Of a stretch of 64,000 bases of DNA, positions 12,790 to 23,574 are shown piece by piece. This DNA comes from Aradus depressus (taxonomy: Eukaryota; Arthropoda; Insecta; Hemiptera; Aradidae), in assembly GCA_963662175.1 (NCBI GenBank), contig OY759216.1, positions 33,311,087-33,375,086 of the forward strand. The letters are read 5' to 3'. Under the pieces are notes generated by a model. It saw nothing but the letters and a program-made list of their open reading frames with translations, made no database searches and was not told where the DNA came from. How positions within the stretch are numbered: the first letter of the stretch is position 1; the number at the start of each line of letters is the position of its first letter. Both the position numbers and the translations under genes were made by a program.

Positions 12790-13140
12790 GTATATATGTT
12801 TTAACTCCCAACGCAAAAGGAGGGGTGTTATAAGTTTGAAGCCCTTGTCTACGTGTCTCTGTCTGTCGCATCGTAGCTCCAAGAGGGCGATTTCAAAGCG
12901 GTTTTTTCGTTTCAAAAGCTGGTATTTGCGAGATGGTTCTTAGCCATGTTTGATGGAAATCGGGTATGCCACCTCCAAGATATTCAGGTCTCATCAGAGC
13001 TTGTGAAGGAATCTCGGGCTCTATTACAGCTAGAGACTTGGAGTTTGAGCTCAAGTGTTTATAAGGCCTATTAAATGAACTAAAACAATTGTACCAGTGA
13101 TGTGAAGCACTTGGTAAAATCACATAAAACGTTTTCATGT
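12790..13140. repeat. Interspersed repeat of unknown class
   Basis: The segment CAAAAGGAGGGGTGTTATAA, then TGTCTCTGTCTGTCGCATCG and TAGCTCCAAGAGGGCGATTT, is distinctly less AT-rich than its surroundings. It resembles a dispersed element I associate with many insect genomes. I cannot name it or define its ends. Confidence 0.4.
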
Positions 13141-13667
13141 AATTTTAAAATTAGATTTTGCTTTATGACTTCCTATTACTGGACGAATTAATCTTAAAAA
13201 ATATTTATCGAAATCTTGCAGCTTGATTATCTTGTGTTCCGTTAATGTCTTGAGCCTATAGAGGACATTTTATATTTCAGTATAACTTAATTATCTGGAA
13301 ACGAACTTTCTAATGAAATGTTAACTCCAGTTCGGAATATGATCAGAGAAGGACAAATAAGTACCAATTGTAATGACAACAATTGGATAATTTTTTACAA
13401 TTAAAATAAAGGCGAACTCCAAATCAGATCACCTCCATTAGGCTAAATATATCCTGTTTTTTTCAGCAGCTCAACAAATAATTCGATATTTTATATATAA
13501 TGTTGGTTTTACATCCAGTATATTTATTAATATTCACATGGAGAATAGTAACTTTGTACTATAACTGGGCAAGGATCCGCTTTTTCTTATTCAACCAACT
13601 TTTTTGATTTGAGGAGATATCACTAAATGAAATTTTCAATTTATATATTTAATTTTAGAACACTTAC

Positions 13668-13712
13668 CTCGTTCATTCTTTATTTTAGGTTTTTGTTTAA
13701 AACAAAAAAAAA
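13668..13712 (-). CDS. Possible small sls exon (weak acceptor)
   Basis: The donor CGAG|GTAAGTG is strong, and the preceding frame FKQKPKIKNER fits the basic sequence that follows (MKKKVTRKK). If the acceptor is GGCAG at 13713-13714, the exon is 45 nt and phase 1 to 1, so it could be included or skipped freely. That acceptor lacks a pyrimidine tract on its intron side. The alternative AG (ATAAAG) would leave only 10 nt. RNA evidence is needed. Confidence 0.3.
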
Positions 13713-15391
13713 CTGCCTATAAGCAGTTAGAAATTTGTATTTTTAATTAATTATTCCAATTTTTTTTGTCATTCCTGATGAGTTTGTGCCATGTCGTCGA
13801 AACAGAATGAAAACAAATACGGCCTGTATATATAATCAATAAAAAAGAGTGAAAGTTGGAGGAAAAAACAAAGCAAATTATAACTTATTTATATTTTTTA
13901 TAATTGTTGTTAAAGAAACCCTTGAAATGCATAAATGTCAGTCAGTTGGCATTTATTATGAGGATTCATGTTGAGCCCAAAGTGGATTGATGTCGGAGGG
14001 AGAGTGAAAACGTAATTGATTGATTTGTGCTGAAGAAGTCCATTGCCGGTGACTCGACGACCACTTTTTTTTGTAGAATAGACAATATTAAAAAAAATAG
14101 TTTGTTTTATTTATCTAGGAAATATGTTGGATCCAAGGCTCTCGTGGAAACCTAACGTAAAAAACTGATTTCAAAAATACTCAGATTAGGACTATCAAAC
14201 GAGAAATAAATTACTTTTTCTTAATGAATTTCTGCTTGTCATTAGTACACTAATAACTCGAATGATAAAACATTATTAATGCTATCTTATGTAAAAAGTA
14301 AGTTTGAACGCTCCTTTGAACTTTTTCTTGATCTTTAAATATATAGTGGGTTCCTTTGTCTCCGCCTTTTTTTTATTACTAAATAAAAATAGATATGTTT
14401 ACTTGCATTAGCTTCTCTAGAAATTCTGAATTTCGGGGTAGGCAGCAAGACAACCCACCTGTAGGTACCCAACTATCTTTATTGTGGCACAGACTAGACG
14501 TAACTTCGGCTGAAAATAGCCTAAATGGACAATCTTGAAAAAGTTTATGATTTTAGCTGAGTTCAAGGTAAACTCATCATCACTCTGTCCCTAAACTTTC
14601 TGAACCTAAAGTAACTACATTTTATAACATGATATCCATGAGACCTAAAGGGTATCGGCGACAACTATATTGAAATAAAGGCGATGATGTTATTTGAATA
14701 AATAAGAGATTTGAACTGACGTACCTTCAACATCAACATTGCGGCTGAGCACCAGAACACCAGAAAATTAAGTCAAACCATGGTTTTAAATGTTATTTTA
14801 ATGGAAAATAGTTTGTATAGTTAGGCAAAGATAGCATATGAAATCTTCGTTCTTCTGTAAAAGAAACTGGTCAAAATATCGACAGTCCAGTGCTCAGCTG
14901 CAAAACATTTATGATAAATTTACCTTATCAAAGTTAAAAAAAAGTTAAATGAAAGCAAAAAATTAAAACAATTAGGCTTATATTTAAATGTTTAGGTTAC
15001 ACACACACACAAGGAAGCAACAAAAAAAATTAAAATAAATAATTTTTATTTAAAACAAGTCAACAAAACTTACAAATGTAAATTAACAAATATAATAAAT
15101 CAATTATGGGAAAGAAAAACCAAATAGTTTTCAACTTTAAAAACCAGTCTAATGGTAACAAAGTTTCAATATAAAAATAAAATAAAGCTTAACCATGCAA
15201 AAATGAATTGCGAAAAAAACGGGGAAAATTAAAATAAATCACACATTAGAAATACAAAAGAAGAAAAGATACAATTCAAATTCGAATCGAGTGAGATTTT
15301 GACTAGAGTAGTAATATAAAGATGATATTTTTTTTTACATGCTAAAATAGTCTAAACTACGTGATAAAGCGGACGGAGCTGAAAGCAGTAC

Positions 15392-15452
15392 CTTTGACTT
15401 CAACCTGGCTTGTTTCCGTAATACTCTCAGTAGCTGACTCTTCCGTTATTTG
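15392..15452 (-). CDS. sls: sls exon: short linker
   Basis: The exon is 61 nt, phase 0 to 1. It encodes QITEESATESITETSQVEVK. The acceptor TTTTTCAG follows a good pyrimidine tract; donor AAAG|GTACTG. The one leftover base (G) is in phase both with the exon at 10193-10252 and with the candidate exon at 13668-13712. Confidence 0.78.
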
Positions 15453-15962
15453 CTGAAAAATAGGAGTTTATAGTTTATATTAGATTTTAGAATATAATGT
15501 TATTACAACTTTACGAAAAACAAAAACAAAATGGCATTGGTATGGTAATAAGTAAGTTGAAGAATATAAAATTGATCCTTTGCAAGGAAATGAATGCACC
15601 GATAGCGCAGAGGATTCCGCTCTGTAAAAATACAGTAATAACATAACAGACCGCAGACAGCTCAGTATGGAAGGCGCCCAAGGGCTTTTTTTTCTCCTGT
15701 AAAGATTATTTTTTGGTATTTATTCTTCAAGTTAAGCCCTGAATTATTCATCTATACTTTAGACATCGTTATAAAAATTTGAAAAAATAACGAAATCCTC
15801 CCGTATACTAGGTGTCTAGAGTTATTGACTTCTATCTTGTTATCCTGACGGTAGGAGTTACTCGACCCAGAGGCTCTCAGACAATACTAGCTGAGCCTGA
15901 TATATATAATACTTGTCAGGTATTTAGACAACATAGCCGTTAGATCATTGGATATAACATAC
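15453..15962 (-). other. Intron, 510 bp
   Basis: No recognisable element beyond a weak tRNA-like stretch (GCACCGATAGCGCAGAGGAT) near 15597, possibly a decayed SINE head. Confidence 0.6.
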
Positions 15963-16235
15963 CTGCATGGCAGAATGTGTCTCCCAGGGAGCCACCTGGA
16001 AGTCCTCATGGCGGAGGAGGGGGATCACCTCGGAGACAGGTTTGGCCTCTCTCTGGACCATGGCCAGGAAGGCCCGGAACACTCCTGTTAGAGTCTCTTC
16101 CACTGTCTCTTCAGCGGTGACCAGCTCCGTGATGAGGGAGGAGTAGCCGCGCCGCTCCACTAGTGAGACGAGCGCGTTCTGTGCGGGAGCGCTCCGCAGA
16201 CTGGGAAACTGGTCAGCCTCATACAGCGTCACCAC
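15963..16235 (-). CDS. sls: sls exon: 91-residue predicted helical module
   Basis: The exon is 273 nt, phase 0 to 0. It encodes VVTLYEADQFPSLRSAPAQN, then ALVSLVERRGYSSLITELVT, AEETVEETLTGVFRAFLAMV, and closes DFQVAPWETHSAMQ. The regular hydrophobic spacing (L-V-x-L-V, L-I-x-x-L-V, F-R-A-F-L-x-M-V) suggests four or five short helices. An APWE motif at each end (this exon and 16982-17104), about 100 residues apart, suggests one module. Acceptor CCTCAG; donor TGCAG|GTATGT. It is not an Ig or Fn3 domain, and I cannot name the fold. Confidence 0.87.
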
Positions 16236-16438
16236 CTGAGGTATACACACAAAATGGTATAACTTCTTCTTGAACCTTAATAGAGCAACTCGAGTTGACT
16301 GTAAGACTTTATTAATCGTTAAAAAGACCTTTATTAATTAATGGTTGGAGTAAAAAATAAATAGATAAAAAGTAATATTAATAAAATAATAACTTAGAAA
16401 TATTGTTTTTATAATTATCTATTTTTTTAGATAAACAT

Positions 16439-16525
16439 GCTGGTGTACTCTCAACTCGAGCAGAAAAGGGTGAGGTCTCTAGTGATTGCTGCCCTTTTCT
16501 AAGAACGACTTTACTGAAACAATAG
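16439..16525. repeat. Short dispersed repeat, copy 1
   Basis: GCTGGTGTACTCTCAACTCG, then AGCAGAAAAGGGTGAGGTCT and TGCTGCCCTTTTCTAAGAAC. It matches 20232-20315. Each copy contains an internal inverted pair, GCAGAAAAGGG with CCCTTTTCT. Confidence 0.65.
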
Positions 16526-16555
16526 TTTTTCCATAATTTTTTTTAAAGATGTCGC

Positions 16556-16768
16556 ATTTGTGAACATGAGCCCGACTCCACAATGGGAATTCTAAATTTT
16601 GTCTACTCAATCAGAGTAGGGGTCTTTAACGAGTCGTTGACATCGAATAGGATTGGCACCGCAGTTTAAGGCGCCCTTCCCAGATAAACTAAGGGAGCCG
16701 ACTGGGATTGAACCCGCAACCTTTAACACAGTTGGCAAGCATGTTAACTTAACGCTAGTGGCGCCCTC
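16556..16768 (-). mobile_element. tRNA-derived SINE, copy B
   Basis: On the minus strand it begins GAGGGCGCCACTAGCGTTAA and has box B-like GGTTCAATCCCAGTCGGC. The body matches copies A and C, and it ends near GGAGTCGGGCTCATG. It is more diverged and 3' shortened. Confidence 0.8.
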
Positions 16769-16981
16769 AAAATTAAAAACTATCCATTAACAAACTGAAG
16801 AGGGTATTTCAGTAGTTTTAAAGAACATATATTGCCTTGTATTACCAAATTTTCATTAGTGATTCCTCTGTTTCAAGTTCAAAACTGCCTTTAAATAGTA
16901 TGTGTAAGAAAATTCTAGTAAGGGACATAAAAGCCTTGAACTGCAGCGAATTTCTTAAATATAAATTAAGTGTCCAAGTAC

Positions 16982-17104
16982 CTCTTGGACGGTGACACCC
17001 TTCCTTAGAAGTACATCGACCTGAGCCAGCTCCTGTAGAGGGGTCTCCCAGGGGGCCAGCTCTTCTGTACTCACCGCTTCCACCGTGTGATGGCTCTCCT
17101 TCAC
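16982..17104 (-). CDS. sls: sls exon: start of leucine-rich helical segment
   Basis: The exon is 123 nt, phase 0 to 0. It encodes VKESHHTVEAVSTEELAPWE, then TPLQELAQVDVLLRKGVTVQ. The APWE motif followed by a Leu-rich amphipathic stretch predicts helix. It continues directly into the 91-residue exon (VQE-VVTLYEAD). Acceptor TTCTCAG; donor AAGAG|GTACTT. I do not recognise a named domain. Confidence 0.85.
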
Positions 17105-18414
17105 CTGAGAACAACCTTAGGTAAGTGTCTATCCAACCAAAAGTAATCCAATTATATCCATCCTAATATGAAAAGCGCATCAAGGCTTTAGACTTGAATT
17201 GACTAAAGTCAGGAAAGAAAACGATTCAGTTTTTGAGGAAGTCAGCTGACCGAATGTCTCTGTACATTCCAGTGGCACCGAGTATATAGTACATACCGTA
17301 TTTCTTTCTTGCCTTCATTCAAGACCGGAACATGAGGCGCCCAAACCTTTTTAAATAAATATGTTTGATATTTCTCTTGCTTTTTTGTCATGAGAAATAC
17401 GGTCAACCATAAGTCTATAAAGATAATATCCAATAGGTTTAGAGAAATAAGTGGCACAATATAAACTTTGTCACACCACAGGGAAGATTAATATGTATTG
17501 TCAAATAGCTAAGTAATTATCAGACTAGGTTGTCATCTTAATTCGCTCAATTTGGCAAAAAATTATAACAAGTGTAAAAAATACTTCTACTATCTTCAAC
17601 TGGCAGTTAAAAACTGAGTTTTTGGATTTAACGTCGCAACAACTGCTGCTGTTATTAGTGACAGCAACAGATTTCAAAAACCGATAAATAATCGGCAGAA
17701 ATTTAATTTATTATTCATTTCCAAAACCTGGTTCAAGCCTGAAAATGGGTTTATTCCAAACCCTAAAGCAATAAGATAAAAACAAAAGGTTACTTCTCTA
17801 TTAGGTTTCTCCGACTGCCGTTTTTTTACCTGTCCGAATACATTTTTGCGATCTATGTCGATATATTGAAAAACAAACAACTTGTTTAACATATTGTACC
17901 AGCTCCGGCTTACTCCACCCGTCAATTAGCTGAGATTTGACTCCCCGCCCCAAGGAGGAAGAAGTTCTGCCTTAACGGAACATTCTAACTGTGAAATTAT
18001 TTCAAACAAAATCAAATCAAAATATTGTTTTTTTAAAAAAAATGTTTATGTTTAAACTCAAATAATTTCACAGTTAGAATTTTCAGTTAAAGTGGGACTT
18101 CCCTACTCCATGGGGCTTCCCTTGTAGCGGGGAGTTACAGCCTTAGGTAATCTCAGAATTTTATAAATGTAGCAACCTAGCGAGCATAAATGTTACTTTG
18201 GAACTTTGTGCTGACGGATGGCGCAAGCCGAACTCTGTACACTATATATATTTTTGTGAAATTATACAAAATACGTGTTAAACAAGTTTTTTTAAAAATA
18301 TCAAGGCCATAGGACCATTAAAAACGACGAGTGAGACCGGCGGTAAGCACATGCCAGACACTAAAAATCGAACATGTGGGAAGGCCATAACAGTAGGGAG
18401 ACGGAAGTGCTGAC
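17105..18414 (-). other. Intron, 1.3 kb
   Basis: Contains a palindromic element at 17940-18136. The remainder is AT-rich with no recognised feature. Confidence 0.7.
17940..18136. mobile_element. Palindromic MITE-like element
   Basis: The ends GACTCCCCG and CGGGGAGTT are inverted. The inner arms TTCTAACTGTGAAATTATT (17983-18001) and AATAATTTCACAGTTAGAA (18061-18079) are exact reverse complements. The outer arms are imperfect. No coding capacity. Confidence 0.65.
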
Positions 18415-18801
18415 CTGAGTAGTGGTCTGGCTGCGAGTGGCCTTCTTCAAGACGCTCCTCTTCTGTACGGTTGCGAAGTGCTCCTCCAGACTCTGTTCCA
18501 GATGCTCCTCCGAGGTGCCCTCAACCAGACGCACCTCTGAAACTTGAACCGCCTCCTTTCGGACAGGCTGCACCACCTCCGCCCTCTTGGGTCCCTTCTT
18601 CTTGTCTCTCTTCAGCAGCTCCTCCGCCGTCTCACTGCTCACTGTCTCAGACACTGTCACCGGCTCCTGGATGGGAGCCACGATACCCGCCACATCCGGC
18701 ATGTCTGTCGGGAACTCTTTATCATCAGGCACCTTCTTGCAAGACGCCACCGCGGTCACCTCCACTGACTCTTGGATGTCAATTCTTCGTTTAGCAGTTG
18801 C
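18415..18801 (-). CDS. sls: sls exon: 129-residue charged non-Ig segment
   Basis: The exon is 387 nt, phase 0 to 0. It starts ATAKRRIDIQESVEVTAVAS, carries IQEPVTVSETVSSETAEELL and KRDKKKGPKRAEVVQPVRKE, and ends VLKKATRSQTTTQ. It has two runs of V-x-V-S-E type (PVTVSETVS, AVQVSEVRL) that resemble the degenerate repeats of the exon at 1-4050. It may therefore be an outlying copy of that repeat. GC-rich. Acceptor ATTACAG; donor ACTCAG|GTCAGC. Confidence 0.86.
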
Positions 18802-19548
18802 CTGTAATGAAAACAAAAAAAAAATACTAAAGCCGTTATGTACGTTACATATAATACTGTGTATATGTCACACGCACGCTTGACAGAGGGTGCTGGACCA
18901 TGTCAATAGTAGCTTTTGAAAAATGGAAAAAGTTAAATGAAGATAGTTGCAATTTAAAATTTAATCTTTTTATTATTAGGTTAAGGTTAAAACAAGTTCT
19001 TTTGTCGCTGTTTTGTTCGCAAGAAATAGTTGTTCAGACAAAAGAATACGCCTGAACAATAAGACAATTTTTATTGGACGCGGTTATACTGGCAGCATAT
19101 CGTTCAGCCCTTCAGAACAATATTTTACTATATATCACTATGGGGCAAACGTCAGACACTCTTCATATGGGTTTCGTTTACAGGCTGCGGTTTAGGGCTT
19201 TTGTCAGAACCTGCTCTCCACACTAATCACCCATGCAACCCGTCTCTCGAAAGTTACCGATCGTTACTCAGTGAGGAACATCAATCAAATGGTGGTTCAA
19301 ATTTATATGAATATTTATATTGTATATATTTATAAATTGCATATATTTATAAGAAAAATTACTCAGGAACAAAACAACTTCTTGTATACCACATACAAAA
19401 AAAAAAAGGAATTTGAATTTTGAAGAATTAAACTCTTAATTTAGTTCCTATACGAATATTTGTTCCTTATTCATTTCTATATTTTATTAAAAAAAAAAAA
19501 AACATAATTGGAAACCATTTTTTAAATAAATAATATTATAGAACTTAC
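18802..19548 (-). other. Intron, 747 bp
   Basis: AT-rich; I see no element or conserved coding stretch. Confidence 0.6.
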
Positions 19549-19618
19549 AGTCTCTGATTTTTCTGTGAACGGTTCGACAGATTCTAAGGGTTGAACTTCC
19601 TGTACATCAATCGAATCT
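19549..19618 (-). CDS. sls: sls exon: short acidic linker
   Basis: The exon is 70 nt, phase 2 to 0. It encodes DSIDVQEVQPLESVEPFTEK followed by SET. Acceptor TTCCAG; donor GACT|GTAAGT. It fits in phase between the charged linker and the 129-residue exon; no fold is recognised. Confidence 0.8.
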
Positions 19619-20009
19619 CTGGAACAACAAGACCAAATTATCATAAATATTCAGAAAAAAAAAAGATATCTAGAAGTATCCTTTTGTTTAAATGTATCAA
19701 ATAAAATGTATGTAAAAAAACTATACAGAAATAAATATATAAAATTATATAGTCGGGAGCAACAACACTGGCCAGACAAATCAAATAATAGAATCGCGAA
19801 ATCCGGAATCTCCCTTAGTTAGTTGTTTTACAAAGTTCATCGGAAATAAAATGTGTACGGTTGTAAAAGATAGAATCTGGTTACAATCTCGTTGTGAACA
19901 TTTTCAACAAGATTAATCTCTGATTCATTAACCCCTTCACAAGACGGGATGTCACATAACGCCAGGGCCTGCTAATAGACGCACAATTCTCTCTGTTAAT
20001 GCCTCCTAC
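19619..20009 (-). other. Intron, 391 bp
   Basis: AT-rich; nothing recognised. Confidence 0.6.
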
Positions 20010-20133
20010 CTCTGTGTATCCTCCAACGTCACGTGAGGTTTCCTCTTCTTCTTTCTCTTCTCCTTCTTCTCTTTGACTTCCTCTATTTCCACCTGTTCAA
20101 CAACTTCGTCTCCTCGCTCCTCTGTAGGACCTC
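20010..20133 (-). CDS. sls: sls exon: charged Lys/Glu linker
   Basis: The exon is 124 nt, phase 1 to 2. It encodes GPTEERGDEVVEQVEIEEVK, then EKKEKRKKKRKPHVTLEDTQ. It is a highly charged, probably disordered or single-helix linker with a KKKRKP cluster that resembles a basic binding patch. I chose the acceptor ATTTTAG over the next AG (CTACAG) because it keeps phase with the preceding Ig exon. Donor AGAG|GTAGGA. Confidence 0.82.
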
Positions 20134-20889
20134 CTAAAATATCAACCAGACACTTGTTTACTATACAAAAAACCACTCAAATATTATTAATTAATAAAGC
20201 TAGTGTAGAAGTATAATTACAGGTAAGGTTACAGTGTATACCCAACTTGGGCAGAAAGGATGAGATTTTTACAGGTTGCTGCCCTTTTCTAGTTCTAAAA
20301 TAGACTCGACTATAATAGTAGTGTGAATGACTAACTGTAGCACTATTTTTGAATCATGCGAAAACCATATATAGTTAGTAATATTTGTGAGCGTTCTCCA
20401 GTGAATAGTATTTTGATATAATATTTTACTGTTCAAAAGTTGGGAAATTTTAGTACTTATAGAAAAAATTAACTAAATTCCTCCCTCGAAATTATATATA
20501 TTTTTTTTAATAGATAAAGGAAAATGATGATAAAGTTCCTATTTAAACAATCAGTTTTCATATGTGATAGTAAGATGTTGTGGGACGAGATTTCTCATAG
20601 AAATAAAAGACGTTGTCAACACAACTGCGGGATTTGAAAAACCGTTTCTGGTTGAAAATAAAACAATGGGAAGACAAACTCTTTCAGTTCTGGGAGAATT
20701 ACAATTTTAGTTACATGAAACTCAAAGTACAAAGAGTAATATGAATATTTAGCGTAGACAGAACAATTTAAAGTGGAAAAACTATGCAAAAGTAAAACTG
20801 TCAAAAATTTTCTTTGAACACACCGAACAGCGACATTCGAAGGTGCGCTACATTGAAGAGTAAAAAAAACAATGAAGGGACCTACGTAC
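20134..20889 (-). other. Intron, 756 bp
   Basis: Carries the second copy of a short dispersed repeat (20232-20315); otherwise nothing recognised. Confidence 0.6.
20232..20315. repeat. Short dispersed repeat, copy 2
   Basis: GTGTATACCCAACTTGGGCA, then GAAAGGATGAGATTTTTACA and GGTTGCTGCCCTTTTCTAGT. It is the diverged partner of 16439-16525, in the same orientation. Confidence 0.65.
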
Positions 20890-21072
20890 CCACAATGCTG
20901 AGTCTGGCCTTGGTAACAGCGACTCCAATGGCGTTAGTGGCTTTACAAACGTAAGTTCCAGCGTCTTCAAAAGAGGCTCTCTTGATGACAATAGAGGTTC
21001 TGCTGTCTTGTATGATAACTTTGACATTCTCAGTGGCTCGAACTAGCTTGTCATCATGGTGCCAGATAATAA
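20890..21072 (-). CDS. sls: sls exon: second half of an Ig domain
   Basis: The exon is 183 nt, phase 1 to 1. It encodes IIWHHDDKLVRATENVKVII, then FEDAGTYVCKATNAIGVAVT. These are strands C to G of an I-set Ig with the D-A-G-T-Y-V-C motif, so both cysteines are present. Acceptor GTTACAG; donor GTGG|GTACGT. It is the last Ig domain in transcription order within the window. Confidence 0.89.
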
Positions 21073-21447
21073 CTGTAACAAGGAAACATTTACGTAACCT
21101 TCACTCATCATAATAAAACGCAAATATAATATATTATTCCTGAAATATTTAATTTCAATTGACTGATAGCCATTGAAATTTTCAAGTTGAAATTCCAACC
21201 CTCTTACCTGATGTATAAGAAAGGTTCGCGAACTCAGCATACTGACTCAGTTATATAGTATAATATTTTTACAAATATTTCAAAAATAATTTGGTTTTAT
21301 TTATGCATCTACTTTCCACTTTCCAGTAAGTATTATTAGTATTAATAACTAATGAAGTTCTTAGCGGCATCTAATTATAATATAACCTTACTATCTAAGA
21401 ACTATTACTAAATAAATGATATAATATATATATTTTTATATAATTAC
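21073..21447 (-). other. Intron within an Ig domain, 375 bp
   Basis: It splits an Ig between strands B and C. AT-rich; no element recognised. Confidence 0.6.
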
Positions 21448-21552
21448 CAGGCTGCGGATTTCCAGAAAACTGACATTCGAAACATACTGTCTCTTCTTCG
21501 TTTACATACGTATCTCTAATTTCATTTATAAAACTTGGTATCGCTTGTTGAG
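21448..21552 (-). CDS. sls: sls exon: first half of an Ig domain
   Basis: The exon is 105 nt, phase 1 to 1. It encodes QQAIPSFINEIRDTYVNEEE, then TVCFECQFSGNPQP. These are strands A to B of an I-set Ig with the B-strand Cys present. It joins VIIWHHDD in the next exon. Acceptor GTTTTAG; donor CCTG|GTAATT. Confidence 0.86.
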
Positions 21553-23574
21553 CTAAAACAAAATACAATTTTTTTTGTTCAAAAGAATAAATACATATAA
21601 ACATAAATAAATAACATGGATAAATTTTAATGATTTATACAACATCATTTGATTCATTGTAATCTCCCGAGTGTTATAGGCTATGTGATATTCTCAAATA
21701 AACAAAGTGGCGGACGCTGTTCGATATATTGTCGAACTCCAAAAGTCAAGAAAACGCATCGAGTGGGGTCGCAAAATATGATTCCAAAAATCGTTTCTTC
21801 GTTCTCTCCTAGACACTAAACAGCTGGCCGATTTTCATAAAACTTTCACTGGTGGACAGCTCATTTATCTAGGAGTGACATAGGGTATATAACATTGTCG
21901 TCAAGAACTGTTGCAAATTGTTCCGACGGTCCTTTTCTTAGATTTGATGTTTTGTTGCGTTTAGATACCACATCATGCCATATATAAATTTTTTCACTTC
22001 TTTCCTTAGTCAGGTTTTCGTTTATTAAGTTATTTTGTATCTTAAAATAATATATAAGCTGATCAATGTTAAAATAACCTAACAATAAATAAACACATAC
22101 ATTTGTTTTTAAATATTACAAATAGTGCCTTAGACCAGGGTTTTGATGGTCCAAACCTGCAAACTTGTATGTATTTTTCCAGTTTTTCGGCATTTTATTG
22201 AGGCATTTTGAGAATTTCGACAAACTGATTCATGTTGAGAACTTCGATACCAGGTTTTTATTTTCTGAAAAATATTATTTTTGGAGTGTACCACCTTTTT
22301 ATACATATTTTCGGAGCAGGATTTTTCACGACCTCATATAATATATTATATGTTCGTGTCTTTGGGCTATCTTACCAAGATCCCGTGCCTTTCAAAGCCC
22401 ATCTTTTCTAGAGCCTCTGTTCGCATTTACGCTATTAAAGGTCGCCATTTTTAAAAACTAACTTCTAATTCATATTGAGAGCTTCAATAGCTTTAATTTG
22501 ATACCCCATTTGTATTTTTGGAAAAAAATATCTTTGTTTTTAGTGTCTCGCAACTTTGCGCATATTATCATGGATGGATTTTTCAAAAACGTACGTATTT
22601 TTCCTGAGGTTGGGCTGCCACACTACTTTATTATTCGAAGTTTGAAGTATATATAATATATAAGATGGATATGGGACAAACAGGTAGACACTCGAACGAA
22701 AACAATCGTTTCTTGGTTTACTTACGAAGGTCTAAAAATATAATAGCCAATGAACAAATAACAATTGCGATATGTGATGGCAGGAAAAAAAATTCAATTC
22801 AATATTTTTCAGACAACGGAACTTAACAAGTAACAAATAAATACTATTTCAACTATTTACTTACCTAATATACTAATTTGACTAGATTTTTTTGAGAATA
22901 AGAGATGGATCATCATTTATCTATTCACAACAAAACAAAAAAAAAGGCACACATTTGGTTAATTAACAGCAAACAACATTAGTTGAAAATAATAATAAAA
23001 ATAAATGAATAAAACTGCAAGACAATGTAAAATTATGAAGAAATGGAAGAACAAATGGATGTAGACAATTATAATAAGTATTATACATTTTTTTTGAACT
23101 CAAAGAATGAAAACCTGGTTGACATAAAAAAATAAATAACAACTTTAAAGAGAAATCATTCGGTGTTTTGTCATAAGAGGTTTCAAAAAGGCAATATAAA
23201 ATATTCTAAAGAACGATACTGCTGAAGCTCCCCGAAATAATAATGAGAATTTTTAGAAATCATTAGAGATAATATATATTTTTTGGATTTAACATTACAT
23301 TATTAAAGGTGCAAAACATCGGTGGTCCTGTAGACATTACTAAATCTCTCAGAGATGGGCCATTCGCTTGTAGGTGAGGAGCAAGCAGCACTAAGAGCAA
23401 AGTAAAATGAATCCCAGTCCAGAGAATCCTCTTTCCGTACAAATAAAATAATTGTAATTTTAAAAATATTTGCTAACGGTGTTTTCGAAGGGAGAAAAAA
23501 ATTGATTCTAAAGAAACATTTAGGAAAATGAGCTAAAACAACATGAAAATGATTTGGATTAGTGTGTTAGTCAC
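21553..23574 (-). other. Intron, 2.0 kb
   Basis: The part 21690-22680 is a little less AT-rich and looks like old interspersed repeat sequence, with no coding capacity. The rest is AT-rich. Confidence 0.55.

Larger units (their letters stand above)
10253..15391 (-). other. Intron, 5.1 kb
   Basis: AT-rich. It contains a transposase remnant (10860-11115), a TA repeat (12117-12138), an interspersed repeat around 12790-13140 with the segment CAAAAGGAGGGGTGTTATAA, the candidate small exon at 13668-13712, and a short repeat near 14074 that matches about 9198. Nothing else is supported. Confidence 0.7.
16236..16981 (-). other. Intron, 746 bp, with SINE and short repeat
   Basis: Contains a short dispersed repeat (16439-16525, related to 20232-20315) and a SINE (16556-16768). 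Confidence 0.75.
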
